Below are positions 24,535 through 36,107 of a stretch of 64,000 nt of DNA, one piece after another. Source of the stretch: Liolophura sinensis (taxonomy: Eukaryota; Mollusca; Polyplacophora; Chitonida; Chitonidae); assembly GCF_032854445.1 (NCBI RefSeq), contig NC_088307.1:10786001-10850000 (forward strand). Reading direction: 5' to 3'. The position numbers and the translations under genes are program-made. Under the pieces are notes generated by a model. That model did not search any database. It worked only from the letters and a program-made list of their open reading frames with translations, and was not told the DNA's origin. The first letter of the stretch is position 1. Each line of letters begins with the position of its first letter.

Positions 24535-24772
24535 TGTTACTTTGCTTGGCCCTCAACACTTAGAGGTTAAAGCGAGGAAACATACAGGACTGGCTGGCCT
24601 GGTGTCAGTATAATGTCACTGGGTGGGTGTCTTCGCCATGATACTTCAGTGTCGGCAGCACTTTCGCGGTATGAACTCGACCTGCCACAAGAAGACACAA
24701 TTCATATACACACACTTAATGACTCCTCCTCGTCATATGACTTAAAAATTGTTAAGTGCGACATCAAACACC
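24535..24772 (+). mobile_element. SINE family 3
   Basis: tttgcttggccctcaacactt start, ggtgtcagtataatgtcactggg core and gtcatatgacttaaaaattg end, as at 49895. It runs directly into the ACAT tract. Confidence 0.65.
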
Positions 24773-24773
24773 A

Positions 24774-24848
24774 AACATACATACATACATACATACATAC
24801 ATACATACATACATACATACATACATACATACATACATACATACATAC
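24774..24848. repeat. (ACAT)n microsatellite, about 19 units
   Basis: Uninterrupted acatacat run directly after the SINE family 3 end, probably grown from its tail. It encodes a spurious YIHT repeat. Confidence 0.95.
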
Positions 24849-24849
24849 G

Positions 24850-25045
24850 TACTTTGTGGATTTACAGCTTTACAATATGTGGATTTGCAACTATCACCCT
24901 TTAGACTGTAAAATAATGTGTGGATTTGCAACTATCGCGCTTTAGATTGTAGAATCATGTGTGGATTTACAGTTATCGCGCTTTAGATTGTAGAATAATG
25001 TGTGGATTTACAGCTATCGCGCTTTACATCGTAGAATACTGTAAA
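24850..25045. repeat. 41-bp minisatellite, right block
   Basis: Same unit as 24103-24348 with atcgcgctttagattgtagaa variants, about 4.5 copies. The right block is more homogeneous than the left. Confidence 0.9.
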
Positions 25046-25407
25046 CATTAACAGCAATGACATCCTACAACGTGCCCATATTGTAGGCTACTATGTACCT
25101 TTACGGTACTGGCAGTTTGGATTATTTTATATTTTATTATAAAATACTTTCGATCTCCGACACAGTGCACATGTTTTGCTTGGTATTGTAGAATATGCGT
25201 ACATTTACGGAAATAATGCCTATTTATTCTTATCTTTTATCTTACACTGCGCACTAATTGTACAGCAGAATACAGTGAACATTTAGGTTTATTGATCCAC
25301 TTACTGTGCATATTTAGCGTTATTTATATTAGGATACTATAATTGTTTGTGGTTGTTCATGCCAGCGAAGTACAGAGTGATCCAACTCGGGATTGAACCC
25401 CAGGTCT
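25046..25407. other. intergenic, eroded minisatellite flank
   Basis: Scattered gtagaatactgtaaac-like remnants suggest decayed 41-bp units; otherwise nothing recognised. Confidence 0.35.
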
Positions 25408-25422
25408 CGTCATCTGCATATA

Positions 25423-25687
25423 TTTATTTATTTATTTGATTGCTGTTTTACGCCGTACTCAAGAATATTACACTTATACGTCGGCGGCCAGCATTATGGT
25501 GGGAGGAAACCGGACACAGCACGGGAGAAACCCACGACCATCCGCAGGTTGCTGCAAGACCTTCCCACGTATGGCCGAGGAGGAAGCCAGCATGAGCTGG
25601 ACTTGAACTCACCGGGACCGCATTGGTGAGAGGCTCCTGTGTCATTACGCAGCGCTAGCGCGCTAACCAACTGAGCTACGGAGGCCC
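25423..25687 (-). mobile_element. SINE family 1, full length
   Basis: Complete head, core and (taaa)n tail on the minus strand. 15-bp target-site duplication with one mismatch (cgtcatctgcatata, 25408-25422; cgtcttctgcatata, 25688-25702). Confidence 0.9.
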
Positions 25688-25702
25688 CGTCTTCTGCATA
25701 TA

Positions 25703-26715
25703 AAGTGGACTCTCTGACATCCGGACTATGAACGTCCGTGAACGATCATCACAGTGTGGCAGAAAAAAGAACGTGTACGGGATACAGGGTTTCTTATAGA
25801 CCTAATGTGTCACTCAGACATGAAGAGCTGAGACAATTCATACTCATTTGTTTAATTAGGCTTTGATTCATTTTTTGCCTTAAGTGTTACAAAAGATAGC
25901 GGCCCAAGGACATTATAGGCTACCTGTGAATAACATACATATCTGATGCAGGTAGATAGTGTGGAAAACATATCAAAACCTTAGAATCTGCATTTTATTG
26001 TTTTAGATTTGCCTCCATAAGTGTATAGTATTTGCAATGTCCACCATAAAATTTAATTCTAATAATGATGGCAACATAAAGTGACGGATAGTCTAATCAA
26101 TGAAGTCCGTGTATCAGACAATCTTCCCTGTCCGCACAAAGCCGTCGAATTACAGCTGCAACACGCCTGCGACATACGTAATACAGGTAAATGTGGCTTA
26201 TTATTTGAAATTCTGGAGCTTCTGGTTTGATTCTTGTACGGGAACGCCTTATTCCCAGAATCAAAATTTAGCACGTCATTCGTAACGATTGCTGTCAAGA
26301 CGAGGGCAGTTAGGTCGTTCCTAATTTTGGGTGCTTCAAGATTTAAAACAGTCATATTGCACAGTATGCAACGTCTCCCCCTGTTATTGCGCCAATGTTC
26401 CCTTTTTATTCGTCTTGGCTCATCCAGACATGTTTATAGTCTACGTCTATTAATAAACTCGCCATATCGCCATGGTGGAGCCATCTGTCTTACCACTTTG
26501 ATGTATACTTTCATACTGTAAGGCCTTAAGCTGCCGCGGAATATGTGAAATATTCCTGGACAATCCCTGTAATTCACGGCGACTTTTCTTTGACTCTCTC
26601 ATCAAAAACCCCGGCATGGTTCCAATACCACAGATTCCTTTTCATTATGGGGATGGCTTGGCACCGTTTTGTTGTACAGCATGTCCGCAAAATGAATTTG
26701 GCTCAGGGATCCGAA
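25703..26715. other. intergenic, nothing recognised
   Basis: Frames of 95-112 codons occur on both strands at 26059-26883 and shadow one another; none carries a motif I know. Confidence 0.3.
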
Positions 26716-26716
26716 C

Positions 26717-27290
26717 ATAGCATTCTGGCAAAAATAAATTCTTTCTTGTCAGAATGTTACTTCTTTTCTCTCCCGTTTCTCTCTTTTTCTTTTTGCTTTC
26801 GTCTTTTTTCCAGATTTAATTGTATACTTCACTGCACGTGTAATCCAAAATTGGCTTGTGTACATAAGATTGCCTGTAGATAATATGCTAACACACTCTC
26901 GACTCTGTTATTTAGCGTAGACATAAACTTCTGGCAAAAATAATCTTTTTCTTGTTAGGTAGCGGTTCCTTTTTTTTCTCAGCTTATGTCTTTTTTCTTT
27001 TGTCTTTCGTCTTCTCTCGAGATTCAATAGTAGATTTAACTAAACGTTTCGCAAGGATAAATTGCAAACTTAAGATTATCTGTAGAAAATATGATAACAC
27101 ACAATCTCGAAAATCTGTTGTTTTTGGGCGTAGACATAAACTTTGGCAAAAACAAATTCTTTCTTGTTAAACTGTGGCTCTGTATTTCGTTTTCCTTTCT
27201 CCTTTGGTTTTTTTTCTCAAGATCTAATCGTAGATATAACCAAGTGTGTTCCAAAATTAACCTGCAAAGATAATACTGTCTGGGAATAAT
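26717..27290. repeat. about 209-bp tandem repeat, 3 diverged units
   Basis: ctggcaaaaataaattctttc recurs at about 26724, 26932 and 27142 (periods 208 and 210). A C/T-rich block, a gattta segment and a gataacacac-like segment follow in each unit. Confidence 0.8.
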
Positions 27291-27673
27291 AAAGTAAACC
27301 CACGGTACGGAATCTACATCTATGTTGATTAGCGTAGAAAGGAAGTTGTTGCCGCTCAAATAAATTAATAGCGTCTATTAAGGTTTATAGTTTATATAGA
27401 TTTAACAACGTTTTTGGATATTATCAACTGACTTTTAACGTCGATTAAATATACCATCAACTGATTTCCAAGGTCGGTTGGTTTTATAACATCAACCACT
27501 TTAAAAAGTCAAAGGTTTTTAGATATTTTCTGATTTATAACGAAGATATTCGACAGATTTATGCTATAGACCGACTTATAATACCTGTCGATTTAGAAAA
27601 CTCCTTCATAAAATCGACCGTCCCATAAACGTCCCTGTAATGACATGTCTTGATTTATAATACGTCCATAGCA

Positions 27674-27711
27674 GTACGGCGTAAAACACCAAATCAAATA
27701 AATAAATAGAC
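27674..27711 (+). mobile_element. SINE family 1 tail fragment within a tandem array
   Basis: cagtacggcgtaaaacacc then (aaat)n, flanked by cgtccatag-type units on both sides. Confidence 0.6.
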
Positions 27712-27715
27712 TTGC

Positions 27716-27935
27716 AAGGTCCATAGATTTATAACAACGTCCATAGATGTGTAACGTCCATAGATGTATAACAACGTCCATAGATTTGTAACGTCCATAG
27801 ATTTATAACAACGTCCATAGATGTGTAACGTCAATAGATTTATAACAACGTCCATAGATTTGTAACGTCCATAGATTAATAACAACGTCCATAGATTTAT
27901 AACGTCCCATAGGTCTGTATCGTTCATAGATTTAT
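27716..27935. repeat. alternating 17/20-bp minisatellite
   Basis: Units acgtccatagatttgta (17) and acgtccatagatttataaca (20) alternate, giving a 37-bp composite, about 6 composites. The minus-strand frames with MDVVINLWTL repeats are artefacts of it. Confidence 0.9.
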
Positions 27936-27989
27936 AACATCGTAGTGTCAGCCTCAGATTTGCATATATGAGACAAACTGTGGTAGAAG

Positions 27990-28350
27990 GGCTGTTTCAA
28001 AAAAGTATCTTTCTGCAAAAACGCAAGGCATTGATAATAATCTTTGACATTTTGACAGTTATGTCAAAACTAGCTCCATTTCGTCAGATTCTATAGGTGA
28101 GATTTTCCTGTGCTAGATGGTTAGAAAATGGCATCTCTCTCCAAATACTCTAGGACGTTTTTAATAATGCTGAACACCTTAACTTTAGTCAAAACTTGCT
28201 TCACTGAATAAAGCTCTGGTATGTTCAGGTGAGACCCTCTAAAAGGCTCTCTAAACTCAATGTACTGATATTGATGTTTGATTTCTTGAATTTAGTCAAA
28301 AAACTGGCTTCCCTGATTTCTGTTCTCTAATATGAATACTTGAGACGTTA
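27990..28350. repeat. degenerate tandem repeat, about 116 bp x 3
   Basis: gtcaaaactagct, gtcaaaacttgct and gtcaaaaaactggct recur about 115 bases apart, each followed by an aggtgaga-like segment. Confidence 0.5.
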
Positions 28351-30314
28351 TGTACTGGGCGATTTGCTTCAAGAGACATGGCTCCTCAAAAAATTCCAAC
28401 CGACAAGGTAACATCTTCACCTAACAATTGTACATAACTACATTGGCACCGGAAGAAGCACCATCTGGGTGTCTAGAACAGATGTAAGAAGCACAGTTGT
28501 CTGTAACACGCCACTCCGAGTTCAACAAACTCCGCAAAGAATCCCGCGGCGATACTGCACAGTGGCAGCCAGCCAGGCTTCTCTCAGATGATTACCTTCC
28601 AATACATCATAGCCTACTGGTACGTGTACACACGGCGAAAAGTACTGATCAGGCTTTTGTATTTCATCAGCATTGTGTAACACAGATATACTGGGTTTCT
28701 TGGCCAACATGCCAAGGTATGGAGAGTGTATAGGGCGGGGATAGATATCCCAGACGAACAAGAAGCGGACTTTGCCCTGGGAACGTTTTTGTTATGATTT
28801 GTTTGGACGGGCTTCCCAAATTCGCAAGAAATATAGGTGTAGCTTTTTAGGCAAACCCCACATGGTGGGGGCGGTTCGCCATTTTGGTGGGCTACCACTG
28901 GCACATGCAACCAAAAGAAACCGGAAAAGACATAGTGTGATCATGAAGGTACAAATATGTATACCCCCATGATGTGACGTTGAACAAGATTGTTCTACAA
29001 AGAACGGAAAAGAGACTGATGCACCATGAACGATGCGCGACCGCCAAAAACATGGTTGAGTCTTTGATGAAATAATGATAATGAAACATTGCTCTTCATT
29101 ATTTACACACCCTCAGCAGAAATAATGACCTCTGACTTTGGTAACGGTATTCAAGTCAAAGAGACGTCTGTATATTGTGTAAGGAAGGGTAACTCATAGG
29201 TGTAATCCAATGGGCAGCATCACTGAGGTTTTTTTACCTTTAACAACATCCTGATGGCGCTGTGCATATCTTGGTCATGGGCCATAACTGAACATTGGTT
29301 CCCATAATATTAAGTTAAGCAAACTGATCATTGTGGAGGAGAGAAAGCGTTCATAATATTAAATTAAGACCATCCAAAAAGTACAAATTTAAAACTTCAC
29401 AAAATAATGAGAGGATATAGTAATTTGAACACTATCTTATGTCAAATTAAAACTTTTAAATGTTGCGATCCGCATTATACATGATAAAAGTCCTGTAAAT
29501 CGACATTACGTTGCAATCTGTAAGCGTTGTAACATTTTAGACTAATAGCTCTTACATTTTACAGAATTTAAAATCATTTATCAGTTTAACACTTTGAAAA
29601 TACTGGTATTTTAACATTTACATTTTAAGAGTATAATGCCAAGTACACAGTTTTACACAATACAAACATACGAGCCAAACCGATAACAACAACAACGGCT
29701 TTCATGAGAAGTTTGTTATGGCGTTTCAGCAGGAAATCGCCAGCAGGAGGAACTTTTCGCTACAAGTACTAAAAGCCTAGAAAATACACGGGAGACCGGC
29801 GAGAACACATACCCCAATCAAACAAAATGAAAAACATCCACATGCTGGCGATCCATCAACAAGGCCTTCTCGAAGATGACAGTGTGTGGAAAACTCTATC
29901 ACTCCCCAGGGGGGTCTGCTGGTTCAGAGGAAGCTCTTTGCTCGAACTTTCAGCGAACACTGGTTTCCGTAATGGCTGCGCAGTCCGCGCTGTTTAGTGG
30001 GTTAATGCGGCATACCTTGTCTGTCAGGGAATTTTAACATTATCACCTGCTGATATTAAGCCCACCACCTTTTCACTGTGCCCCATCAAGCTTCAGGCGA
30101 TGTTTGCGCGCGATGACACCCTAACGTGCGGACAAGGTCATCTGCAGAGGCAATTTCCGGACGGCTCACTCAACTCATCTTTATAGATGGTATGATTTTC
30201 CCTTCACAAACCCCTAAATATTACAGCCTTTGGTTGTTTTTGTAGCATATTTGTAACAGTTACTGGTGGGATCCTCCCCCGTTTCTCCGCAATAATACCT
30301 AAAGCGTTTCCGTG
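28351..30314. other. intergenic, nothing firmly recognised
   Basis: Overlapping frames at 28497-28972 on both strands (including a minus frame with AKKPSISVLHNADEIQ that reaches a donor-like gtaatc near 28596) are not assignable. 29340-29700 is AT-rich without structure. Confidence 0.3.
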
Positions 30315-30334
30315 CCCCCCCCCCCCCCCCCCCC
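30315..30334. repeat. poly-C run, 20 bases
   Basis: Twenty consecutive C; length in the assembly may be unreliable. Confidence 0.95.
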
Positions 30335-30850
30335 TCATATAAAAGGAAACAAAAACTGAACACCAGTTTTGGCAGTGAACAGGACAGGTTTGGTGCACCT
30401 GACTTGTGCTGGAAATGTTTCTTGTGTATGTAAAATCAAGGCACTGTGTACATTTCTAGCCTATTATGTGGTTGAAAACGATTACATTTGATGTATGTGT
30501 CCCGAAATTCCGAAATTAAAAAGGCGGGAGGGAGCCAGTTTGCAGGGTTGTTAATGGTAAAGAATGAATATGGTTTTACCAGTGGTAACATAAAGTCATC
30601 ATTATCATGGAGATACTTATATCTTTTACTTGATATATGTATATAGACGAAATTCATTTTACAACATAATTCGTAAATACAGCAGGTGAGTAAAACCAGT
30701 TCTTGGCATTGAACGCTTTTTAAGAAATTGGTTTTGCGGCCATTGACCCAGATCATCCATTGTGATTCATGACTGGTATTCATGATTGCAGTCACGTGAG
30801 TTGTTCAATCGGTACCTTGGCCTTTGGTTACCATGGTAGCCTCATGGTTT

Positions 30851-31320
30851 GGCAACAGGTCTCGAGGAAGTATTTATGCAAACCTTGTAACATCCAAACT
30901 GGATGCAATGTCTATTTTTGTCCAGGATTATCATATCGTCTGTTTCAAACAATAGTTTTTGCTATTCGACAAAGTAACAAGTGGTGTTTTTACTTCTTCC
31001 TTTCTTCTTCAGGAGTAGTGAATTGTAACAAAGGACATTAGTTGCGGGTGTGTGGGTGTGGGGTGTGTGTGTGGGGGGGGGGGGGGGGCGATGGCTAATG
31101 GGTGCATTGGAGGGGGAGTTGCGTGCGTATGAGGCATAGGCATTGGCAAGTAGGCCTCCACGAAGTATTTATGCATACCTTGTAACAGCCACTGAACGCT
31201 GAATGTAATGTCTGTTTTTTGGCCAAAACAAAATCCGCAGGAGTAGTGACTTTTATTAAAAGACGTTGTTTTGCGGAGGGGTGGGGGTGGGGGTGGGGGT
31301 GTTGGTGGGGGTGGGGGTAG
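30851..31320. repeat. tandem duplication (about 294 bp spacing) with G-rich ends
   Basis: gaagtatttatgcaaaccttg at about 30867 recurs as gaagtatttatgcatacctt at about 31162. Both copies run through gcaatgtct/taatgtct and caggagtagtga into G/T-rich tracts: a G16 run at 31073-31088, and gtgggggtgggggtggg at 31278-31320. Confidence 0.75.
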
Positions 31321-32295
31321 TGAGTGTGTGTTAGGTATTTTAGAGGCAGTGAATTTTATCTTTTTACCGGGAAATGACGCGTTCTGACCATTGATGTACG
31401 ATCACGTGATTCACGAGAAAATTTGAGACAAATTGGTTTATGAATTTTGTCCACATTTCTCGTACAACATCATAGAAATCGAACACTCCGTTTATTAAAT
31501 CCTATTAATATATTTACTTGTTTATATGTATCATCAAGTTTAACATTGATGTATAGTCCCAACATCCTGATATACAGTATATGATGTCGTTGATAGTGCA
31601 CTAAGAAAGGACCACTTCGTATTCTGCACCCATATTGATCCTTGGGTACCTCAAGCTTTGATTTTCAGACAACCATATCCATTGGGTAAATCGAGCTAGG
31701 TATTTACTTACGCCTGACATGTCGAATGCCTCATTACGTTCCAGAACGGAAAATGGGGAAGAGTTAAGAAATGAAATTATGTGTGTCTCTCAAAAGAGAT
31801 TCACGTGATGTTGGCAAAATGCCAAGGACACTGAGTCATTCTTAGCTCTAATTGTTTGTTTTTTTTCACTATGTACACTGACATGGCTTGGGAAAGTTAA
31901 ATCGATGGCAGCCTAGCTGTTCTTGCTAAGCGATGGTCACTTGTATGAGCATCGTACTGTACGGAAGCAGGCTGTAAATCCTAACGGAAATTCACGGTTT
32001 ATTGGAATAAAAAGCGTCTAGGTCGAACGAACATGATGTAAGCTAATAATACTCATTAGTCAAAGGGGCCTTGTAAGATCTAGCGACGCCGCTGGATAGT
32101 CTAGGGCTCGCGATGGAGGATGAGTTTGTCAACGCAAAAACACTTGAAACAAAAGTCCTTTTCAAATACGATTTTTTCAGCCAATACCGTTCTCATTCTC
32201 ATGTAATCTAGGGTTTCAGCGGCGCCATGCATGTGTGAAATATTTGTTTATTTATTTATTGAATTAGTGTTTCAGGCTGAGCCGAATTATTTTGT
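31321..32295. other. intergenic, nothing recognised
   Basis: No gene seen. A diverged SINE tail-like gtttatttatttattgaa precedes the assembly gap. Confidence 0.3.
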
Positions 32296-32495
32296 NNNNN
32301 NNNNNNNNNNNNNNNNNNNNNNNNNNNNNNNNNNNNNNNNNNNNNNNNNNNNNNNNNNNNNNNNNNNNNNNNNNNNNNNNNNNNNNNNNNNNNNNNNNNN
32401 NNNNNNNNNNNNNNNNNNNNNNNNNNNNNNNNNNNNNNNNNNNNNNNNNNNNNNNNNNNNNNNNNNNNNNNNNNNNNNNNNNNNNNNNNNNNNNN
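32296..32495. other. assembly gap, 200 N
   Basis: Exactly 200 N. The left edge ggctgagccgaattattttgt (32275-32295) is repeated at the right edge (32496-32515, one base shorter), suggesting the contigs overlap and the gap may be artificial. Confidence 0.99.
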
Positions 32496-32762
32496 GGCTG
32501 AGCCGAATATTTTGTCAGAGACGTACGAAGGCAGTCGGGTTTGTGGATTAACAGAGACCGAGATGACCATGATAAATTAAAACACTTTGACGGCCACTTG
32601 GCACACTTCGTTGCTTCAAAATAATTGTCATGACACAGCAGGTATATCTATTTAGTGACATGTTCATTTACTCAAATGGGATAACGGTTATTTAGACACA
32701 TGCATATACAAAGATGAGATATTTCGTATTTAATCACACGTGGATATACCAAGATGGGCCAT

Positions 32763-32882
32763 TCCAGCAACCTGCGGATGGTCGCGAGTTCCCCCCGGGT
32801 CTGCCAGGTTTTCCTCCCACCATAATGCTGGATGCCGTGGGATAAGTGAAATATTCTTGAGTACGGCGTAAAATACCAATTA
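32763..32882 (+). mobile_element. SINE family 1, 5'-truncated
   Basis: Begins at cagcaacctgcggatggtc and ends gagtacggcgtaaaatacc, lacking an A-rich tail. Confidence 0.75.
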
Positions 32883-33905
32883 GTTCCCTTTAAGTCCCGC
32901 TCAAAATGTGATGTTTGCAGGTGTGTAGAACCACGTGTTTTTGTGTGTCACGCGGATTCTTGGCCAGGGTATGAACGACATACGGCCTGATATCGCGTAA
33001 TTCGAGGAACACCTGGGAACCTAAATGCTTTTGTACGGCTCAGTTGCAAACGAGAGAACTACAACTGTTATAATTGCGGATATCAGTTCGTCTTCGCCAT
33101 AGAATAAAACTCGTGTTGTCATGACAACCTTTCTACTTGTCCGCGGCCACCTCGGCATAGGTCGGGGTTAAACGCTAGCCTAAAAATGCCGGGCGGGCGG
33201 CGCGTGGAAATGTGTGTACTGACCAAAGCGTCAGTGTCACACAGGCTTACCTGGCGCAGGAATCCCCGGAGGCGATTCTATACGATTCTACACAAATCGA
33301 TAATTTCATAGCAAGGGTAGACAGGTTTGCAGATTGAAGCCGCTCAGCGCTGTACCTGCCGGGTGTGCGCGCCCGTACATGGTAGGCCTAGATAGCCCCG
33401 CTACTTATCGTCTGTGACTCTCGGTATTCCAGGAGCTCTACAGAGGTATGGCCAAGTTTCTCTGCAGGTTTTAATCCTCCGTTCTTCAGGAAAACAAGAG
33501 CTTCCGTCCATCCATCCACCCAGGAGGCTTTCATCCTTCGAATAGCGCAGTAAGTTTATAGGCTACAAAACGTTGAAACAGAATTGCTTGCGCAGATCTT
33601 GTCATTTTCCTTTTGGAAATGGCGTATCTCGAATAATAAACGCTGCATCTGCCAGTATAGTACATGGCAGCATTTCTTTTACTAGTAAGTTGTCAAGAAT
33701 TTCACCGATAGGTTTGATCAAAACCAAATATGTTTGAACAAAGCAGCTTAAAACTGTTCACGCTTTGCTGTTGTGTGTTGTTATACCATTTTGTAGCTTA
33801 TTACCACTGTGTTCAGCTACCAGAAACTACACCTGCAATTTATTTGTTTATTTACTTGACTGTTTTTTGCCACATGGTGGCTTAATCGCCGGTTTCATGT
33901 GGAAC
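32883..33905. other. intergenic; GC-rich stretch near 33100-33480
   Basis: 33120-33480 is clearly GC/CpG-richer than its surroundings and could be a promoter region. A minus-strand donor-like site (cgccag then gtaagcc) lies near 33250, but no convincing exon could be read. Confidence 0.3.
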
Positions 33906-33910
33906 AATCT

Positions 33911-34036
33911 GCGAACGGTCGAGGGTATCCCGGGCGCTTCCAAGTTCCCCCCACCCCCACCCCTCCTACGATAATGCTGACCGTCGTGTAAGTGAAATAT
34001 TTTTGAGTACAACATAAAATATCAATCAAATAAATA
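33911..34036 (+). mobile_element. SINE family 1, diverged 3' part
   Basis: gcgaacggtcgagggtatccc, ataatgctgaccgtcgtgta, then a caatcaaataaa tail; C-rich expansion at 33949-33963. Confidence 0.65.
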
Positions 34037-35196
34037 CCTGAATAAATTGATATCCAAGACAGACTTGGGCGAATTATGTGAGTGTAGGAAATAACCGCGT
34101 TTCACCCGATATCCGACTGACTTAAAGCCACATCTTAACAACCGAGAGCATGAACCGTACATATATCAAGTTTCGTAGACTTGGCTATGTGTTGTGAAAT
34201 AGATCATTTCTGATGACTTTAATCCAGTTGTAACTCTAGCTGCGATATACGTCTGAAATGTTAGCCAGTAATTACAAGCCGCCATGCATTCATTTATTTT
34301 CAATCAGATTCCGTGGAAACATTTCTTAGTTACAATTGCTTTGTAGTTCATAAATTAAATGTAACAGACATAGCTGTATTAATTCGCTTAACGCATGTCT
34401 ATTAAACATATACCGATCTCTGTATATGATAATAGTGTGGACTAAAATTAGGTACTGATTTAGGTCTGTTTTCCACCGCACCAAGGTCGTAACTTTGTGA
34501 ACTGAGTTTAAGTATTAATTTGAGTTTCTCGACAGCAATATCTTTCGACGTCCTGTCCTGTCCTGTATAGTTTTCTGCAATTACCCAAATGCCACCCACC
34601 TGGGTTTAAACGCACTGTTTTGTGAGGAAATGAGTCCGGAGTTGTTGAAAACGGATGTTGCAACCATAGAATAAAACGTTCGATCTGCATGGTAAAGGTA
34701 GCGAGCCAAAATACTAAAGTCGTAATAAGGTATAGTGTATTTAAAGTTTATTTCAGCATGTCTCATGCAGAAATCTGCTATTCCTTAGACAGTCTGGGAT
34801 TGTGGATAGTTCAGTTGGGTGAAATGATGTGGACATGAGCATGGTTGTAAAGAGGAGGTCAGTGATTTTTGCTGGGTATGTATTTTTTTCCGTCCTCAAT
34901 TCTAGAATTTGTGCAGTACGTATTTTCCTCCAGAAAAGTGGTCTAAAAAATGGATTTTGTGCGTTCGTTTGACAACTGGGCTTATACGTGACATTCAAAG
35001 TTGTCAAACGTGCGAGCGTACAGCACTAAAGTATTGCTCCTTGGGAACCTATTTTATTTTTAAGATTACTAGTCTCATCATATAGCGCTAAATGCCAGAT
35101 ATAATTACAATAATCCACTTCTGCGCACAAATTCAGGCTGTTGACCTACCATTTGGCCGGATGTAATGAGAGACATCCCAGGGCAGGATGTATGCC

Positions 35197-35200
<4 letters not shown>
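34037..35200. other. intergenic, nothing recognised
   Basis: Several short minus-strand frames at 34402-35007 overlap one another; none has a recognisable motif or splice context. Confidence 0.3.

Positions 35201-35248
<48 letters not shown>
35200..35248. repeat. (AAT)n microsatellite, about 16 units
   Basis: Uninterrupted aataataat run ending in aacaat. Confidence 0.95.
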
Positions 35249-35249
<1 letters not shown>

Positions 35250-35287
35250 TATCCTGTGAACTATAATATTTGCTAGTAAAACATCAA

Positions 35288-35505
35288 GACCCATGATCAC
35301 AAAGCGATCTTAGACTCGAGTCAAAACTTCAGTCACAAACTTGTATGTTCCTTTGCATTATTTTAGCCGAAAATTTAGTTTACTTCAGCTTACCCAGAAT
35401 TTACGCTGTCGAGCAAAATTTTGACCGCATTGAGCATAAGAAACGACAATTTTAAAGTCATTTGAAATTTTGAGTCAAGTCTGATTGCTTCGTGATATCG
35501 GGGCC
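35288..35505. mobile_element. MITE, copy 2 of the 3245-3459 family
   Basis: Same terminal repeats (gatcacaaagcgatcttagac at the left, ttgcttcgtgat near the right end) and nearly the same length (218 bp), more diverged than copy 1. The interior shares the landmarks tttagc, acccagaatt and gagcaaaat. Confidence 0.75.
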
Positions 35506-35825
35506 TAGACTTTTTAACAGTCTTTATCCTCAAAGCAATCAGGAAAATACCTCTGATGTTCACATCTCGAATGTGCGTTTACATGTTGAGTCTGACGGTC
35601 AAGACAAATTAGTGCGTATTACCTCCCCTTTTGCCTTCCTATTCAACTAAGAGTTAATATGCCATCTAATATGTCTTTTAATACGTTCTAGAGTTCTGGA
35701 AAATTCTCTCAATGTTTTTCTTCATTCTTGTTTTGCAGAGTGCCTTTTCCCAGCAATACTATGTCGACAATATATAGCTTTTCATTTAAAACTGTACTAA
35801 AATAATAATTTGTTATCACGGTTCC

Positions 35826-36094
35826 CTGGGGCCTCCGTGGCTCACTTGGTTAGCGCGCTAGCGCAGCGTAATGACCCAGGAGCCTCCCCACCAATGCGGA
35901 CGCTGTCAGTTCAAGTCCAGCTTATGCTGGCTTCCTCTCCGGCCGTACGTGGGAAGGTCTTGCCGCAACCTGCGGATGGTCGTGGGTTTCCCCCGCGCTC
36001 TGCCCGGTTTCCTTCCACCATAATCCTGGCCGCCGTCGTATAAGTGAAATATTCTTGAGTACGGCTTAAAACTCCAATCAAATAAATAAATAAA
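35826..36094 (+). mobile_element. SINE family 1, full length (reference-quality copy)
   Basis: Starts ggggcctccgtggctcac with A box and B box, core ttcctctccggccgtacgtg and ctgcccggtttccttcc, tail gagtacggct then (aaat)n. Imperfect duplication tatcacggttcc / tatcaacggtgcc flanks it. Confidence 0.9.
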
Positions 36095-36107
36095 TATCAA
36101 CGGTGCC

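Noticed and set aside
24613-24945. 110-codon frame with a YIHT repeat
   Set aside because: Runs through SINE 3 and the (ACAT)n tract.
27593-27927. Minus-strand frames with MDVVINLWTL repeats
   Set aside because: Products of the 17/20-bp tandem array.
28497-28972. Overlapping frames on both strands near 28.7 kb
   Set aside because: No recognisable motif; a donor-like gtaatc alone is not enough.
32231-32570. Frames spanning the N gap
   Set aside because: Translate unknown bases; artefact.
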